A DNA stretch of 9,992 nucleotides from Paracoccaceae bacterium. GTDB lineage: Bacteria > Pseudomonadota > Alphaproteobacteria > Rhodobacterales > Rhodobacteraceae. The position numbers were made by a program, and so were the translations under genes. Every line of letters starts with the position of its first letter. Within the stretch, counting starts at the first letter, position 1. Where the stretch lies: contig DLZA01000399.1 in the NCBI GenBank assembly GCA_003447515.1, forward strand, positions 3,585 through 13,576. The letters are read 5' to 3'. Below are positions 1-8,865 of the stretch, piece after piece. Below the pieces are notes generated by a model, which was given only the letters and a program-made list of their open reading frames with translations, searched no databases and had not been told where the DNA came from.

Positions 1-18
1 TGGTTCAGCCAAAAACAC

Positions 19-37
19 CTTAGGGTTTGTCCCTAAG
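19..37 (+). promoter_or_regulatory. Perfect 7-bp stem-loop in the leader
   Basis: CTTAGGG at 19-25 is the exact reverse complement of CCCTAAG at 31-37, with the five-base loop TTTGT. No T-tract follows (next bases ATTCGACC), so it does not match a complete rho-independent terminator. It could be a partial attenuator, a pause site or a 3'-end stabiliser for the upstream rplL message. A second small stem, CGAC 41-44 with GTCG 50-53, sits just downstream and would compete with the base of the 51-97 stem. Confidence 0.5.
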
Positions 38-50
38 ATTCGACCTAAAG

Positions 51-97
51 TCGCCTCTTTCCAGAAGTCTCCATGGGGGATTTCTTGAAAGACGCGG
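51..97 (+). promoter_or_regulatory. Long interrupted stem-loop, candidate RNase III processing site
   Basis: Bases 51-72 pair with 76-97 around the three-base loop ATG (73-75). Going outward, 63-72 pairs with 76-85 (10 pairs, two of them G-U), then a C62/T86 mismatch, 56-61 pairs with 87-92 (6 perfect pairs), then a C55/C93 mismatch, and 51-54 pairs with 94-97 (4 pairs, one G-U). This gives 20 pairs with two 1x1 mismatches, about two helical turns, which is the size of duplex bacterial RNase III cuts. E. coli RNase III is known to cleave between rplL and rpoB. The structure is read directly from the bases; the RNase III role is inference from position and shape. Confidence 0.6.
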
Positions 98-122
98 GGT
101 TTCTCGGGTGCGGAGGGTTGGG
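96..122 (+). other. Four G-tracts matching the G-quadruplex pattern
   Basis: GGGG (96-99), GGG (106-108), GGG (115-117) and GGG (120-122) are separated by loops of 6, 6 and 2 bases. This satisfies the usual rule of four runs of at least three G with loops of one to seven bases. Being on the + strand, it would be present in the rpoB leader RNA. It shares bases with the foot of the 51-97 stem and with the 5' arm of the 109-132 hairpin, so these folds would exclude one another at least in part. Folding in the cell is unproven. Confidence 0.4.
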
Positions 123-132
123 TCCTTCCGCA
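109..132 (+). promoter_or_regulatory. 9-bp stem-loop in the leader
   Basis: TGCGGAGGG at 109-117 pairs with CCTTCCGCA at 124-132 (one G-U pair) around the six-base loop TTGGGT. Five or six of the pairs are G-C, so it should be stable. It is followed by AGAATAGAG rather than a T-tract, which argues against a rho-independent terminator. The G-rich 5' arm also contributes one tract to the potential quadruplex at 96-122. Confidence 0.5.
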
Positions 133-167
133 AGAATAGAGTTATCCTTCGTTACAGTTGGCCTGAT

Positions 168-187
168 CAACCGCCGCCCAACGGTTG
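168..187 (+). promoter_or_regulatory. 6-bp stem-loop shortly before the rpoB ribosome binding site
   Basis: CAACCG at 168-173 is the reverse complement of CGGTTG at 182-187, with the eight-base loop CCGCCCAA. It ends 21 bases before the Shine-Dalgarno sequence and leaves that sequence free. A shorter alternative pairs GTTG 157-160 with CAAC 168-171. The short stem could arise by chance; its position is the main reason to note it. Confidence 0.35.
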
Positions 188-207
188 TGACTGGTGGACA
201 TAATGTA

Positions 208-214
208 AAGGTGA
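208..214 (+). promoter_or_regulatory. Ribosome binding site of rpoB
   Basis: AAGGTGA contains six bases (AGGTGA) complementary to the 3' end of 16S rRNA and lies seven bases before the ATG at 222. An in-frame TAA at 201-203, with no start codon between it and the ATG, makes 222 the first possible start in this frame. Confidence 0.8.
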
Positions 215-221
215 CGCGCGC

Positions 222-3200
222 ATGGCTCAGACCCATTCCGGTTTCAAACGCATCCGTAAATATTTTGGTAAAATCCGTGAAGTGTTGGATATGCCAAACT
301 TGATCGAAGTTCAGAAAAGTTCCTATGATCTTTTCCTGCGCTCTGGTGACCAAGCAGTTCACGCAGACGGAGAAGGCATCCAGGGTGTGTTTCAGTCTGT
401 GTTTCCGATCAAGGACTTCAACGAAACTGCCATTCTTGAGTTCGTAAAATACGAACTGGAGCGTCCAAAGTACGATGTTGAAGAGTGTCAGCAGCGAGAC
501 ATGACATACAGCGCACCACTTAAAGTGACATTACGTTTGATTGTGTTTGATATCGATGAGGATACCGGTGCGAAGTCGGTTAAGGATATCAAAGAACAAG
601 ACGTGTTTATGGGTGACATGCCTTTGATGACGCACAATGGAACATTCGTTGTGAATGGCACAGAACGTGTGATCGTTTCCCAGATGCACCGATCTCCTGG
701 CGTATTTTTTGATCATGACAAAGGCAAAACGCATTCGTCAGGGAAATTGTTGTTTGCTTCCCGCATCATTCCGTATCGTGGGTCGTGGTTAGATTTTGAA
801 TTCGATGCGAAGGATATCGTTTACGCGCGTATTGATCGCCGTAGGAAGCTGCCTGTAACAACACTACTTTATGCTCTTGGTCTCGATCAAGAAGGCATTT
901 GTGATTCCTACTACGATACCGTGAACTATCGAATGATTAAAAAGAAGAACGGTTGGGCGACTAAATTTTTTCCCGATCGCATTCGTGGTACAAAGCCAGT
1001 AGCTGATATCATTGATGCAAAATCTGGCAATGTGATTGCAGAGGCGGGCAAGAAAGTCACGCCGCGTACGGTGAAAAAACTGAAGGATGAGGGTAAAGTC
1101 ACTGAGATTTTAGTTCCGTTTGAAGCGCTTTCTGGCCGTTTTTCTGCGCAGGATATAATCGATGAGGAAACAGGTGAAATCTGGGTTGAGGCCGGTGATG
1201 AGCTAACGATTGAGTACGACAAAGACGGTGAAATAAGTGGTGGGACTATCCCGTTGTTGATGGAAAATGGAGTGAATGATATCCCGACACTCGACATCGA
1301 TAATGTAAATGTTGGACCATACATCCGCACAACAATGGCTGCTGATAAAAATGCAGGCCGTGATACAGCGTTGATGGATATTTATCGCGTGATGCGTCCT
1401 GGTGAGCCGCCTACTGTAGAGGCAGCATCAGCATTGTTTGACACATTGTTCTTTGATTCAGAGCGTTATGACTTATCTGCGGTCGGACGCGTGAAAATGA
1501 ATATGCGTTTGCAACTTGACGCCGAGGATACAGAGCGCACACTCCGCAAAGAAGACATCATTGCTGTGGTAAAAGCCCTGGTTGATCTGCGTGATGGTAA
1601 AGGAGACGTGGACGACATTGACCATCTTGGAAATCGCCGTGTGCGCTCTGTCGGTGAGTTGATGGAAAATCAGTACCGGGTCGGTTTGTTGCGCATGGAA
1701 CGTGCTATTAAAGAGCGAATGTCTTCCGTTGAGATCGATACGATTATGCCGCAGGACTTGATAAACGCAAAACCTGCCGCCGCCGCGGTCCGTGAATTCT
1801 TTGGTTCGTCCCAGCTATCTCAGTTCATGGATCAAACTAATCCACTCTCCGAAGTAACACACAAACGTCGCTTGTCCGCGCTTGGCCCTGGCGGTTTGAC
1901 GCGTGAGCGTGCCGGCTTCGAAGTGCGCGACGTGCACCCAACGCATTACGGTCGGATGTGTCCTATTGAAACGCCGGAGGGACCGAATATCGGTTTAATC
2001 AATTCGCTTGCTTCATTTGCGCGCGTGAATAAATACGGTTTCATCGAAACACCATATCGCCGTGTCGATAACGGTAGGGTGACGGATGATGTTCAGTATA
2101 TGTCTGCGACTGAGGAAATGCGTTACACGGTGGCTCAAGCCAACGCACAGTTGGATGAGAACAACAAATTTGTAAATGATTTGGCCTCCTCGCGTCAGGC
2201 TGGCGAATATATGCTGACCTCGCCTGAAAACATCGACTATATCGACGTTTCCCCAAAACAACTTGTGTCCGTGGCAGCATCTTTGATTCCGTTTCTTGAA
2301 AATGATGATGCTAACCGCGCATTGATGGGTTCGAACATGCAACGTCAGGCTGTCCCGCTTCTGCGTGCTGAAGCGCCGTATGTGGGAACGGGGATTGAGG
2401 CAGTCGTTGCACGGGATTCTGGAGCGTCGATCACAGCACGGCGCGCTGGTATTATTGACCAGGTTGACGCAATGCGTATTGTTGTGCGCGCGACGGCGGA
2501 TCTGGAACCTGGAGATCCAGGCGTAGACATTTATCGCCTGCGCAAATTCCAACGGTCGAACCAGAACACATGTATTAACCAGCGTCCGTTGGTTAAGGTC
2601 GGGGATACCGTGTCTAAAGGTGAAGTGGTTGCCGATGGCCCGTCAACCGATCTTGGTGAATTGGCGCTTGGTAAGAACATACTCGTAGCATTTATGCCGT
2701 GGAATGGCTATAATTACGAAGATTCAATCTTAATCTCTGAACGGATTGTCAAAGAAGACGTATTTACATCTGTACACATCGAAGAATTCGAAGTGGCGGC
2801 CCGTGATACAAAGCTGGGTCCAGAAGAAGTCACCCGTGACATTCCAAACGTCGGTGAAGAAGCGCTCCGTAATCTTGACGAGGCGGGCATTGTTTATATC
2901 GGTGCGGAAGTTGGTCCTGCGGATATTCTGGTGGGTAAAATAACACCTAAAGGTGAAAGCCCGATGACACCGGAAGAAAAGCTTTTGCGTGCTATTTTTG
3001 GCGAAAAGGCATCTGATGTGCGTGACACATCCTTGCGCTTGCCACCAGGTGATTACGGTACTGTCGTAGAAGTGCGTGTCTTCAACCGCCATGGCGTTGA
3101 AAAAGATGAACGTGCACTGCAAATCGAACGTGAAGAAGTCGAGCGTTTAAGTCGTGATCGTGATGATGAGATGGTGATCCTTGATCGGAACATCTACGCG

Positions 3201-4358
3201 CGTTTACGTTCCTTGCTGGAAGGCAACGCGGCGGTTAAAGGCCCCAAAAGTGTTAAAGCTGGTTCCACGATTGATGCAGAGCTTCTGGAAAGTTTGTCCC
3301 GTGGCCAGTGGTGGCAGTTGGCCCTAAGTGATGATAAGGAAGCGGCGGAAGTCGAAGCCTTAAACGCACAGTACGAAGTACAGAAGAAGGCGCTTGAAGC
3401 ACGGTTCGAGGACAAAGTAGAGAAGGTTCGCCGCGGCGACGACCTACCCCCAGGTGTGATGAAGATGGTTAAGGTATTCATCGCGGTTAAGCGCAAATTG
3501 CAGCCAGGCGATAAAATGGCAGGCCGTCATGGCAACAAGGGTGTCATTTCTCGAGTTGTTCCTGTTGAAGACATGCCGTTCCTAGCTGATGGTACTCCTG
3601 TCGATTTTTGTTTGAATCCACTTGGTGTTCCGTCACGGATGAATGTTGGTCAAATTTTGGAAACACACATGGGTTGGGCCGCACGTGGTCTAGGTCAAAC
3701 TATTTCAGAAAGCTTGCGGGATTATCGCCGCACAGGCGATATGTCCCCGGTTAAAGATGCCATGAGAGTGGCGTATGGCGAAGACCTATACAATGAAGTT
3801 GTTGCGGACATGAACGATGATCAGTTCTTAGAGGCAGCTGGCAATGTTACAGGTGGTGTTCCAATCGCAACGCCTGTCTTTGACGGTGCAAAAGAAGCGG
3901 ATGTGAACGATGCGCTGATACGTGCAGGGTTCGAAACATCTGGTCAGTCCATTGTGTTTGATGGCCGCACAGGTGAGCAATTCGCGCGCCCAGTTACAGT
4001 TGGGGTGAAATATCTGCTTAAACTGCATCATCTAGTAGACGATAAAATTCATGCTCGTTCGACCGGTCCGTACTCTTTAGTCACACAGCAACCGCTGGGT
4101 GGTAAGGCACAGTTCGGTGGTCAGCGCTTTGGAGAGATGGAAGTTTGGGCATTGGAAGCCTACGGCGCCGCTTACACCTTGCAGGAAATGCTGACGGTGA
4201 AATCTGACGATGTTGCAGGCCGTACCAAGGTCTATGAAGCTATCGTGAAAGGTGAGGACAACTTCGAGGCTGGTGTTCCAGAATCGTTTAACGTTCTTGT
4301 AAAAGAAATCCGCTCGCTCGGCCTGAATGTCGAGCTGCTGGACGCGGAAACAGAGTAA
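222..4358 (+). CDS. rpoB: DNA-directed RNA polymerase subunit beta
   Basis: This is the second largest subunit of bacterial RNA polymerase (EC 2.7.7.6). It forms one pincer of the claw, part of the active site and the rifampicin pocket. The 1378-residue length is typical of Rhodobacterales RpoB. The start is fixed by an upstream in-frame stop and a good Shine-Dalgarno sequence, and the protein begins [17 protein letters not shown] like its relatives. The rifampicin region runs from about residue 527, and D537, H547 and S552 (E. coli D516, H526, S531) are all the drug-sensitive type. The second cluster [11 protein letters not shown] follows near 584-594. [11 protein letters not shown] starts at 825. 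[12 protein letters not shown] at 1096-1107 supplies active-site lysines K1098 and K1106 (E. coli K1065, K1073). The coiled-coil insertion preceding it, near 965-1085, is the counterpart of the E. coli beta insertion. [17 protein letters not shown] near the C-terminus is the conserved region that contacts beta'. No frameshift or missing key residue was seen. It is co-transcribed with rpoC, 46 bases downstream. Confidence 0.99.
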   Translation: MAQTHSGFKRIRKYFGKIREVLDMPNLIEVQKSSYDLFLRSGDQAVHADGEGIQGVFQSVFPIKDFNETAILEFVKYELERPKYDVEECQQRDMTYSAPLKVTLRLIVFDIDEDTGAKSVKDIKEQDVFMGDMPLMTHNGTFVVNGTERVIVSQMHRSPGVFFDHDKGKTHSSGKLLFASRIIPYRGSWLDFEFDAKDIVYARIDRRRKLPVTTLLYALGLDQEGICDSYYDTVNYRMIKKKNGWATKFFPDRIRGTKPVADIIDAKSGNVIAEAGKKVTPRTVKKLKDEGKVTEILVPFEALSGRFSAQDIIDEETGEIWVEAGDELTIEYDKDGEISGGTIPLLMENGVNDIPTLDIDNVNVGPYIRTTMAADKNAGRDTALMDIYRVMRPGEPPTVEAASALFDTLFFDSERYDLSAVGRVKMNMRLQLDAEDTERTLRKEDIIAVVKALVDLRDGKGDVDDIDHLGNRRVRSVGELMENQYRVGLLRMERAIKERMSSVEIDTIMPQDLINAKPAAAAVREFFGSSQLSQFMDQTNPLSEVTHKRRLSALGPGGLTRERAGFEVRDVHPTHYGRMCPIETPEGPNIGLINSLASFARVNKYGFIETPYRRVDNGRVTDDVQYMSATEEMRYTVAQANAQLDENNKFVNDLASSRQAGEYMLTSPENIDYIDVSPKQLVSVAASLIPFLENDDANRALMGSNMQRQAVPLLRAEAPYVGTGIEAVVARDSGASITARRAGIIDQVDAMRIVVRATADLEPGDPGVDIYRLRKFQRSNQNTCINQRPLVKVGDTVSKGEVVADGPSTDLGELALGKNILVAFMPWNGYNYEDSILISERIVKEDVFTSVHIEEFEVAARDTKLGPEEVTRDIPNVGEEALRNLDEAGIVYIGAEVGPADILVGKITPKGESPMTPEEKLLRAIFGEKASDVRDTSLRLPPGDYGTVVEVRVFNRHGVEKDERALQIEREEVERLSRDRDDEMVILDRNIYARLRSLLEGNAAVKGPKSVKAGSTIDAELLESLSRGQWWQLALSDDKEAAEVEALNAQYEVQKKALEARFEDKVEKVRRGDDLPPGVMKMVKVFIAVKRKLQPGDKMAGRHGNKGVISRVVPVEDMPFLADGTPVDFCLNPLGVPSRMNVGQILETHMGWAARGLGQTISESLRDYRRTGDMSPVKDAMRVAYGEDLYNEVVADMNDDQFLEAAGNVTGGVPIATPVFDGAKEADVNDALIRAGFETSGQSIVFDGRTGEQFARPVTVGVKYLLKLHHLVDDKIHARSTGPYSLVTQQPLGGKAQFGGQRFGEMEVWALEAYGAAYTLQEMLTVKSDDVAGRTKVYEAIVKGEDNFEAGVPESFNVLVKEIRSLGLNVELLDAETE

Positions 4359-4374
4359 GGCGTTCGCGCCTTAC
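4355..4374 (+). promoter_or_regulatory. Perfect 8-bp TTCG stem-loop spanning the rpoB stop codon
   Basis: GTAAGGCG at 4355-4362 is the exact reverse complement of CGCCTTAC at 4367-4374, with the loop TTCG. The TAA stop of rpoB (4356-4358) lies inside the 5' arm. The next bases are CTTCTACG, with no T-tract, so it is unlikely to be a full terminator, which would in any case cut rpoC off. It may protect or process the message or tune rpoC translation: ribosomes finishing rpoB must open it. The closing pair is G-C rather than the extra-stable C(UUCG)G form. Confidence 0.6.
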
Positions 4375-4392
4375 CTTCTACGAAATCGAGAT

Positions 4393-4398
4393 TAGGAT
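4393..4398 (+). promoter_or_regulatory. Ribosome binding site of rpoC
   Basis: TAGGAT, with an AGGA core at 4394-4397, lies seven bases before the ATG at 4405 and is followed by an A-rich, probably unstructured stretch. It begins 18 bases after the 4355-4374 hairpin ends, so it is not buried in that stem. Confidence 0.7.
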
Positions 4399-4404
4399 CA
4401 AAAA

Positions 4405-7400
4405 ATGAACCAAGAAATCACGAACAACCCGTTCAACCCCGTCCAGGCTCCGCGTACGTTTGACGAGATTAAGATCTCACTCGCGTCACCAGAGCGGATT
4501 TTGTCTTGGTCTTTTGGCGAAATTAAAAAGCCAGAGACTATTAATTATCGTACTTTTAAACCAGAGCGTGATGGCCTTTTTTGTGCACGTATTTTTGGTC
4601 CTATCAAAGACTACGAATGTTTGTGTGGCAAATATAAGCGGATGAAGTACCGCGGTGTGACATGTGAAAAATGTGGTGTTGAGGTCACCCTGCAAAAAGT
4701 ACGCCGTGAGCGTATGGGCCACATCGAACTGGCGGCTCCTGTCGCCCATATCTGGTTTTTGAAATCTTTGCCATCGCGCATTGGCCTAATGTTGGACATG
4801 ACCTTGCGCGAGTTGGAGCGCGTGCTTTACTTCGAACAGTACGTTGTGATTGAGCCAGGTCTGACGGATCTGAATTATGGTCAGATGATGAACGAAGAAG
4901 AATACATGGACGCTCAAGACGTTTATGGCGAAGATGCATTTAACGCGGGCATCGGTGCAGAAGCAATTCGTGAGATGTTATCAAATATCGACCTAGAATC
5001 TGAAGCGGATCAGTTGCGTGCTGATTTGGCAGAGGCTACTGGCGAATTAAAGCCCAAAAAGATTATCAAACGTCTGAAAGTGGTAGAATCTTTTCTAGAG
5101 TCTGGCAACCGTCCAGAGTGGATGATTTTGACCGTGATTCCCGTCATCCCACCAGAACTTCGTCCTCTGGTGCCGTTGGATGGTGGTCGTTTTGCGACGT
5201 CTGATCTTAATGATCTGTATCGTCGTGTAATCAATCGTAACAACCGCTTGAAACGCCTGATAGAATTGCGCGCACCTGATATTATTGTCCGCAATGAGAA
5301 ACGGATGTTGCAGGAATCTGTGGATGCTTTGTTCGACAACGGTCGTCGTGGGCGGATTATTACTGGAGCGAACAAGCGCCCTTTGAAATCATTGTCTGAC
5401 ATGCTTAAGGGTAAGCAGGGTCGTTTTCGCCAGAACCTTTTAGGGAAGCGGGTCGACTTTTCTGGCCGTTCGGTAATTGTGACCGGTCCAGAACTAAAAT
5501 TACATCAGTGCGGTCTACCAAAAAAGATGGCGCTTGAACTATTTAAGCCATTTATTTACTCGCGGTTGGAGGCTAAAGGACTATCGTCCACAGTGAAGCA
5601 AGCAAAGAAAATTGTGGAAAAAGAGCGCCCTGAAGTTTGGGATATTCTTGACGAAGTGATCCGCGAACATCCTGTTTTGCTGAACCGCGCGCCAACACTT
5701 CATCGTTTGGGTATCCAAGCATTTGAACCTACGTTGATCGAAGGTAAAGCGATTCAATTGCACCCACTAGTGTGTTCCGCGTTCAATGCCGACTTTGACG
5801 GTGACCAGATGGCAGTTCATGTTCCATTGAGCCTTGAAGCTCAATTGGAAGCCCGCGTGCTAATGATGTCCACGAACAACGTCTTGTCGCCTGCTAATGG
5901 CAAGCCGATTATCGTACCGTCTCAAGACATGATTTTGGGTCTTTACTACATTTCGATGGAACGCGAAGGGATGAAGGGCCAGGGCATGACGTTCTCATCC
6001 CCGCGAGAAGTAGATCACGCGCTTGACGCCGGTCTGGTGCACCTGCATTCTAAAATTAACTGTCGGATGGAACAGATCGATGACGAAGGTAATTCTATCT
6101 TTGTACGCTACGAAACAACACCCGGGCGCGTGCGTTTGGGTGCGATGCTGCCGCTGAACAACAAAGCGCCATTTGATACTGTAAACCGTTTGCTTCGGAA
6201 AAAAGAAGTGGGTGAGGTCATTGATGTCGTCTATCGCTACTGTGGCCAAAAAGAGTCTGTTATTTTTTGTGATCAGATCATGACCCTAGGGTTCCGCGAA
6301 GCGTTTAAGGCCGGTATCTCGTTCGGTAAGGACGATATGGTCATCCCCGACAGCAAGTGGCACATTGTGAACGACACGCGTGACCAAGTGAAAGAGTTCG
6401 AACAACAGTATCTTGATGGTCTGATTACCCAGGGTGAAAAGTACAACAAAGTTGTTGACAGTTGGTCTAAGTGTTCTGACGCAGTTGCGGACGCGATGAT
6501 GGGTGAAATTTCGGCCATGAAAATCACGGACGCCGGTGCAGAAGAGGAGCCAAACTCAGTCTACATGATGGCCCACTCTGGCGCGCGTGGTTCTCCTGCT
6601 CAGATGAAGCAGTTAGGCGGTATGCGGGGTCTTATGGCCAAGCCGAATGGCGAGATCATCGAAACACCAATTATATCCAACTTTAAAGAAGGCCTAACCG
6701 TTCTTGAGTACTTTAACTCAACCCATGGTGCGCGTAAGGGTCTTGCGGATACAGCATTGAAGACGGCGAACTCTGGTTATTTGACAAGACGGTTGGTAGA
6801 TGTAGCTCAAGATTGCATCGTGCGCATGATTGACTGTGGCACAGAGCAAGGCATTACGGCTTCAGCTGCAATCAATGACGGTGAAGTTGTAGCTTCCCTG
6901 TCTGAGCGTATTTTGGGTCGTGTGACGAACGAAGATGTTTTAAAGCCTGGTACAGAGGAACTGATCTGCGCACGCGGTGAATTAATCGACGAGCGCATGG
7001 CAGATTTGATTGAAAACTCTGGCGTTGCTACATTGTTGATCCGTTCGCCACTGACCTGTGAAGCCGAAGATGGCATTTGTGCGACCTGTTATGGGCGCGA
7101 CTTGGCTCGAGGCACGCGAGTGAACCCTGGCGAGGCGGTTGGTATTATCGCGGCACAGTCCATCGGTGAACCAGGAACACAGTTGACGATGCGGACATTC
7201 CACATCGGTGGTATTGCGCAAGGTGGCCAACAGTCGTTCCAAGAGGCGAGTGCTGATGGTGTGATCGTGCTTCGCAATGCGAGCGTTCTGAAAAACCGTG
7301 ACGGTGAGATGGTCATTATGGGCCGTTCAACTGAAGTTGTGTTAAATGATGAAAATGGTGTTGAGCGTGCGTCACACAAGTTGTCCTACGGTTCAAAAAT

Positions 7401-8688
7401 TATGGTAAAAGACGGTTCAAAAGTGGCCCGAGGCGATAAGCTTTTTGAATGGGATCCATACACATTGCCGATCATCGCTGAAAAAGACGGTGCAGCAAAA
7501 TTTGTGGATTTGGTTCCAGGTATTTCTGTACGTGATGAAACAGATGACGCGACAGGTATAAGCCAAAAGATTGTTACCGACTGGCGCTCAGCGCCTAAAG
7601 GCAGCGATTTGAAACCTGAGATCATTGTGATGGATTCTTCGGGCAATCCTGTTCGTAATGACGCGGGTAACCCTGTGTCATACGCTATGTCCGTTGATGC
7701 GATTTTGTCTGTTGAAGACGGTCAAGATGTGAAAGCGGGCGATGTTGTAGCACGTATCCCTCGTGAGGGTGCGAAAACTAAGGATATCACTGGTGGCCTG
7801 CCACGGGTCGCTGAATTGTTTGAAGCGCGTCGTCCTAAAGACCACGCGATCATTGCGGAAATTGATGGTTACGTGCGCTTTGGCCGCGATTACAAGAACA
7901 AGCGCCGCATCAGTATCGAACCAGCAGATGAGGCCGCCGAGCCAGTGGAATATATGGTCCCCAAGGGGAAACATATTCCTGTTCAGGAAGGTGATTTCAT
8001 CCAGAAGGGCGAGTACATCATGGATGGCAACCCAGCCCCACATGATATCCTGAATATTATGGGTGTTGAAGCGCTAGCCGATTATATGGTTGATGAGGTG
8101 CAAGATGTATACCGACTGCAAGGCGTGAAGATTAACGATAAGCATATCGAAGTGATTGTGCGTCAGATGTTGCAAAAATGGGAAATTACCCATTCTGGCG
8201 GTACAACCCTTCTGAAGGGCGAGCAGGTCGATAAGGCTGAGTTTGACGAAGTAAATGCGAAAGCGGAAGCCAAAGGTCTTGAGGCAGCCAAAGGTGGTCC
8301 AATTTTATTGGGTATTACCAAGGCGTCTTTGCAGACACGTTCGTTCATCTCTGCTGCATCCTTCCAAGAAACCACAAGGGTTTTGACGGAAGCCTCTGTG
8401 CAAGGTAAGCGTGATAAGCTCATCGGCCTTAAGGAGAACGTTATCGTTGGTCGCTTGATCCCAGCCGGTACGGGCGGGGCAACCCATCAGATTAAGAAGA
8501 TTGCTTCTGATCGGGATAACGTTGTGATTGCAGAAGCTAAAGCTGCTGCGGAAGAAGCAGCAGCGCTGCTTGGTCCAGTCGGAGACGATAACATGGAAGG
8601 CTTTGCAGCCTCCGATGGCAGCATCATTGGCGAAAATATTAGCGCTAGCTTCGGTGACGTCGATGACGGTACGGAAAAGCTGAGCTAA
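4405..8688 (+). CDS. rpoC: DNA-directed RNA polymerase subunit beta'
   Basis: This is the largest, catalytic subunit of RNA polymerase (EC 2.7.7.6), 1427 residues. The N-terminal zinc finger uses C72, C74, C87 and C90 ([20 protein letters not shown], 71-90). NADFDGDQM starts at 461, and D463, D465 and D467 hold the catalytic magnesium. The bridge helix includes [20 protein letters not shown], with H774 matching E. coli H777. The second zinc site is C811, C885, C892 and C895. The trigger loop carries [10 protein letters not shown], with R930 and H933 matching E. coli R933 and H936. A large insertion in the trigger loop (about 940-1125, the SI3 type of Proteobacteria) precedes [20 protein letters not shown]. 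Conserved [21 protein letters not shown] and [17 protein letters not shown] segments close the core near 1354. The tail beyond about 1366 is Ala/Glu-rich and then acidic. It forms an operon with rpoB, and a terminator follows about 30 bases after the stop. No defect was seen. Confidence 0.99.
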   Translation: MNQEITNNPFNPVQAPRTFDEIKISLASPERILSWSFGEIKKPETINYRTFKPERDGLFCARIFGPIKDYECLCGKYKRMKYRGVTCEKCGVEVTLQKVRRERMGHIELAAPVAHIWFLKSLPSRIGLMLDMTLRELERVLYFEQYVVIEPGLTDLNYGQMMNEEEYMDAQDVYGEDAFNAGIGAEAIREMLSNIDLESEADQLRADLAEATGELKPKKIIKRLKVVESFLESGNRPEWMILTVIPVIPPELRPLVPLDGGRFATSDLNDLYRRVINRNNRLKRLIELRAPDIIVRNEKRMLQESVDALFDNGRRGRIITGANKRPLKSLSDMLKGKQGRFRQNLLGKRVDFSGRSVIVTGPELKLHQCGLPKKMALELFKPFIYSRLEAKGLSSTVKQAKKIVEKERPEVWDILDEVIREHPVLLNRAPTLHRLGIQAFEPTLIEGKAIQLHPLVCSAFNADFDGDQMAVHVPLSLEAQLEARVLMMSTNNVLSPANGKPIIVPSQDMILGLYYISMEREGMKGQGMTFSSPREVDHALDAGLVHLHSKINCRMEQIDDEGNSIFVRYETTPGRVRLGAMLPLNNKAPFDTVNRLLRKKEVGEVIDVVYRYCGQKESVIFCDQIMTLGFREAFKAGISFGKDDMVIPDSKWHIVNDTRDQVKEFEQQYLDGLITQGEKYNKVVDSWSKCSDAVADAMMGEISAMKITDAGAEEEPNSVYMMAHSGARGSPAQMKQLGGMRGLMAKPNGEIIETPIISNFKEGLTVLEYFNSTHGARKGLADTALKTANSGYLTRRLVDVAQDCIVRMIDCGTEQGITASAAINDGEVVASLSERILGRVTNEDVLKPGTEELICARGELIDERMADLIENSGVATLLIRSPLTCEAEDGICATCYGRDLARGTRVNPGEAVGIIAAQSIGEPGTQLTMRTFHIGGIAQGGQQSFQEASADGVIVLRNASVLKNRDGEMVIMGRSTEVVLNDENGVERASHKLSYGSKIMVKDGSKVARGDKLFEWDPYTLPIIAEKDGAAKFVDLVPGISVRDETDDATGISQKIVTDWRSAPKGSDLKPEIIVMDSSGNPVRNDAGNPVSYAMSVDAILSVEDGQDVKAGDVVARIPREGAKTKDITGGLPRVAELFEARRPKDHAIIAEIDGYVRFGRDYKNKRRISIEPADEAAEPVEYMVPKGKHIPVQEGDFIQKGEYIMDGNPAPHDILNIMGVEALADYMVDEVQDVYRLQGVKINDKHIEVIVRQMLQKWEITHSGGTTLLKGEQVDKAEFDEVNAKAEAKGLEAAKGGPILLGITKASLQTRSFISAASFQETTRVLTEASVQGKRDKLIGLKENVIVGRLIPAGTGGATHQIKKIASDRDNVVIAEAKAAAEEAAALLGPVGDDNMEGFAASDGSIIGENISASFGDVDDGTEKLS

Positions 8689-8718
8689 GCTTAAACTAAG
8701 TGTTAAATAAGTACGGTA

Positions 8719-8751
8719 GCCCGGCCAATTGGTCGGGCCACTCTGTTTTTT
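8719..8751 (+). terminator. Rho-independent terminator of the rpoBC operon
   Basis: GCCCGGCC at 8719-8726 pairs with GGTCGGGC at 8731-8738 (8 pairs, one G-U) around the loop AATT. After seven bases (CACTCTG) comes a run of six T at 8746-8751. It starts 30 bases after the rpoC stop. The gap between stem and T-tract is longer than ideal, so efficiency may be moderate. The opposite strand has no T-tract beside the stem, so it is not a convincing bidirectional terminator for the convergent gene. Confidence 0.8.
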
Positions 8752-8753
8752 CG

Positions 8754-8776
8754 CAGAAAGCGAGCAAACGTTTCTG
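8754..8776. repeat. Inverted repeat directly after the terminator T-tract
   Basis: CAGAAA (8754-8759) is the reverse complement of TTTCTG (8771-8776). Two further pairs (8761-8762 with 8769-8770) form if G8760 is bulged, leaving the loop AGCAAA. Neither strand has a T-tract after it. It lies between the convergent rpoC and amidohydrolase genes and could end or stabilise read-through RNA, but a chance repeat is possible. Apart from this and the terminator, I see nothing definite in the gap 8689-8865. Confidence 0.3.
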
Positions 8777-8865
8777 ACAAATTACATTGGAAGAACTTTT
8801 GAGACGCGGTTTGTAAACATAATTAAATGTGGTCCTTTCCGAAGGCGGGCATAAACTAGCCCCTT

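Larger units (their letters stand above)
1..221 (+). promoter_or_regulatory. Structured leader upstream of rpoB (probable rplL-rpoB intergenic region)
   Basis: No convincing coding sequence is seen before the rpoB start. The conserved end of ribosomal protein L7/L12 (rplL), the usual left neighbour, is not visible, so the window probably opens inside the rplL-rpoB spacer. The stretch contains four stem-loops (19-37, 51-97, 109-132, 168-187) and a four-tract G-run (96-122). I saw no convincing -35/-10 promoter pair and no T-tract after any hairpin, so this looks more like a transcribed, processed or attenuating spacer than a strong promoter or full terminator. In Escherichia coli the equivalent spacer carries a partial terminator and an RNase III cleavage site that set the ratio of ribosomal protein to polymerase synthesis. 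A similar role here is inference. Confidence 0.7.

Noticed and set aside
85..113. A possible -35 box TTGAAA at 85-90 as an rpoB promoter
   Set aside because: At the right spacing the bases are GTGCGG (108-113), which do not resemble a -10 element, and the TTGAAA lies within the 3' arm of the long stem.
73..303. A 76-residue open frame starting in the leader and overlapping the start of rpoB in another frame
   Set aside because: It has no ribosome binding site, its ATG is the loop of the 51-97 stem, it resembles no family I know, and its second half runs through real rpoB coding sequence.
45..362. A 105-residue open frame on the - strand across the leader and the start of rpoB
   Set aside because: It is antisense to rpoB, with no recognisable domain; it is best explained as a shadow of the leader and the rpoB codons.
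1797..1880. Possible rifampicin-resistance substitution in the RpoB drug pocket
   Set aside because: The key positions D537, H547 and S552 are wild type. T539, where E. coli has N518, appears to be the normal residue of related alphaproteobacteria.
2013..2552. A 179-residue antisense open frame inside rpoB, the longest of several
   Set aside because: The opposite strand encodes highly conserved RpoB residues, and the antisense product is Cys/His/Arg-rich with no family resemblance, as expected for a frame shadow.
8834..8862. Possible terminator for the - strand amidohydrolase (short stems CCTT/AAGG at 8834-8845 and GGGC/GCCC at 8847-8862)
   Set aside because: Both stems are only four pairs and no proper T-tract follows on the - strand, only a loosely T-rich stretch; too weak to call.
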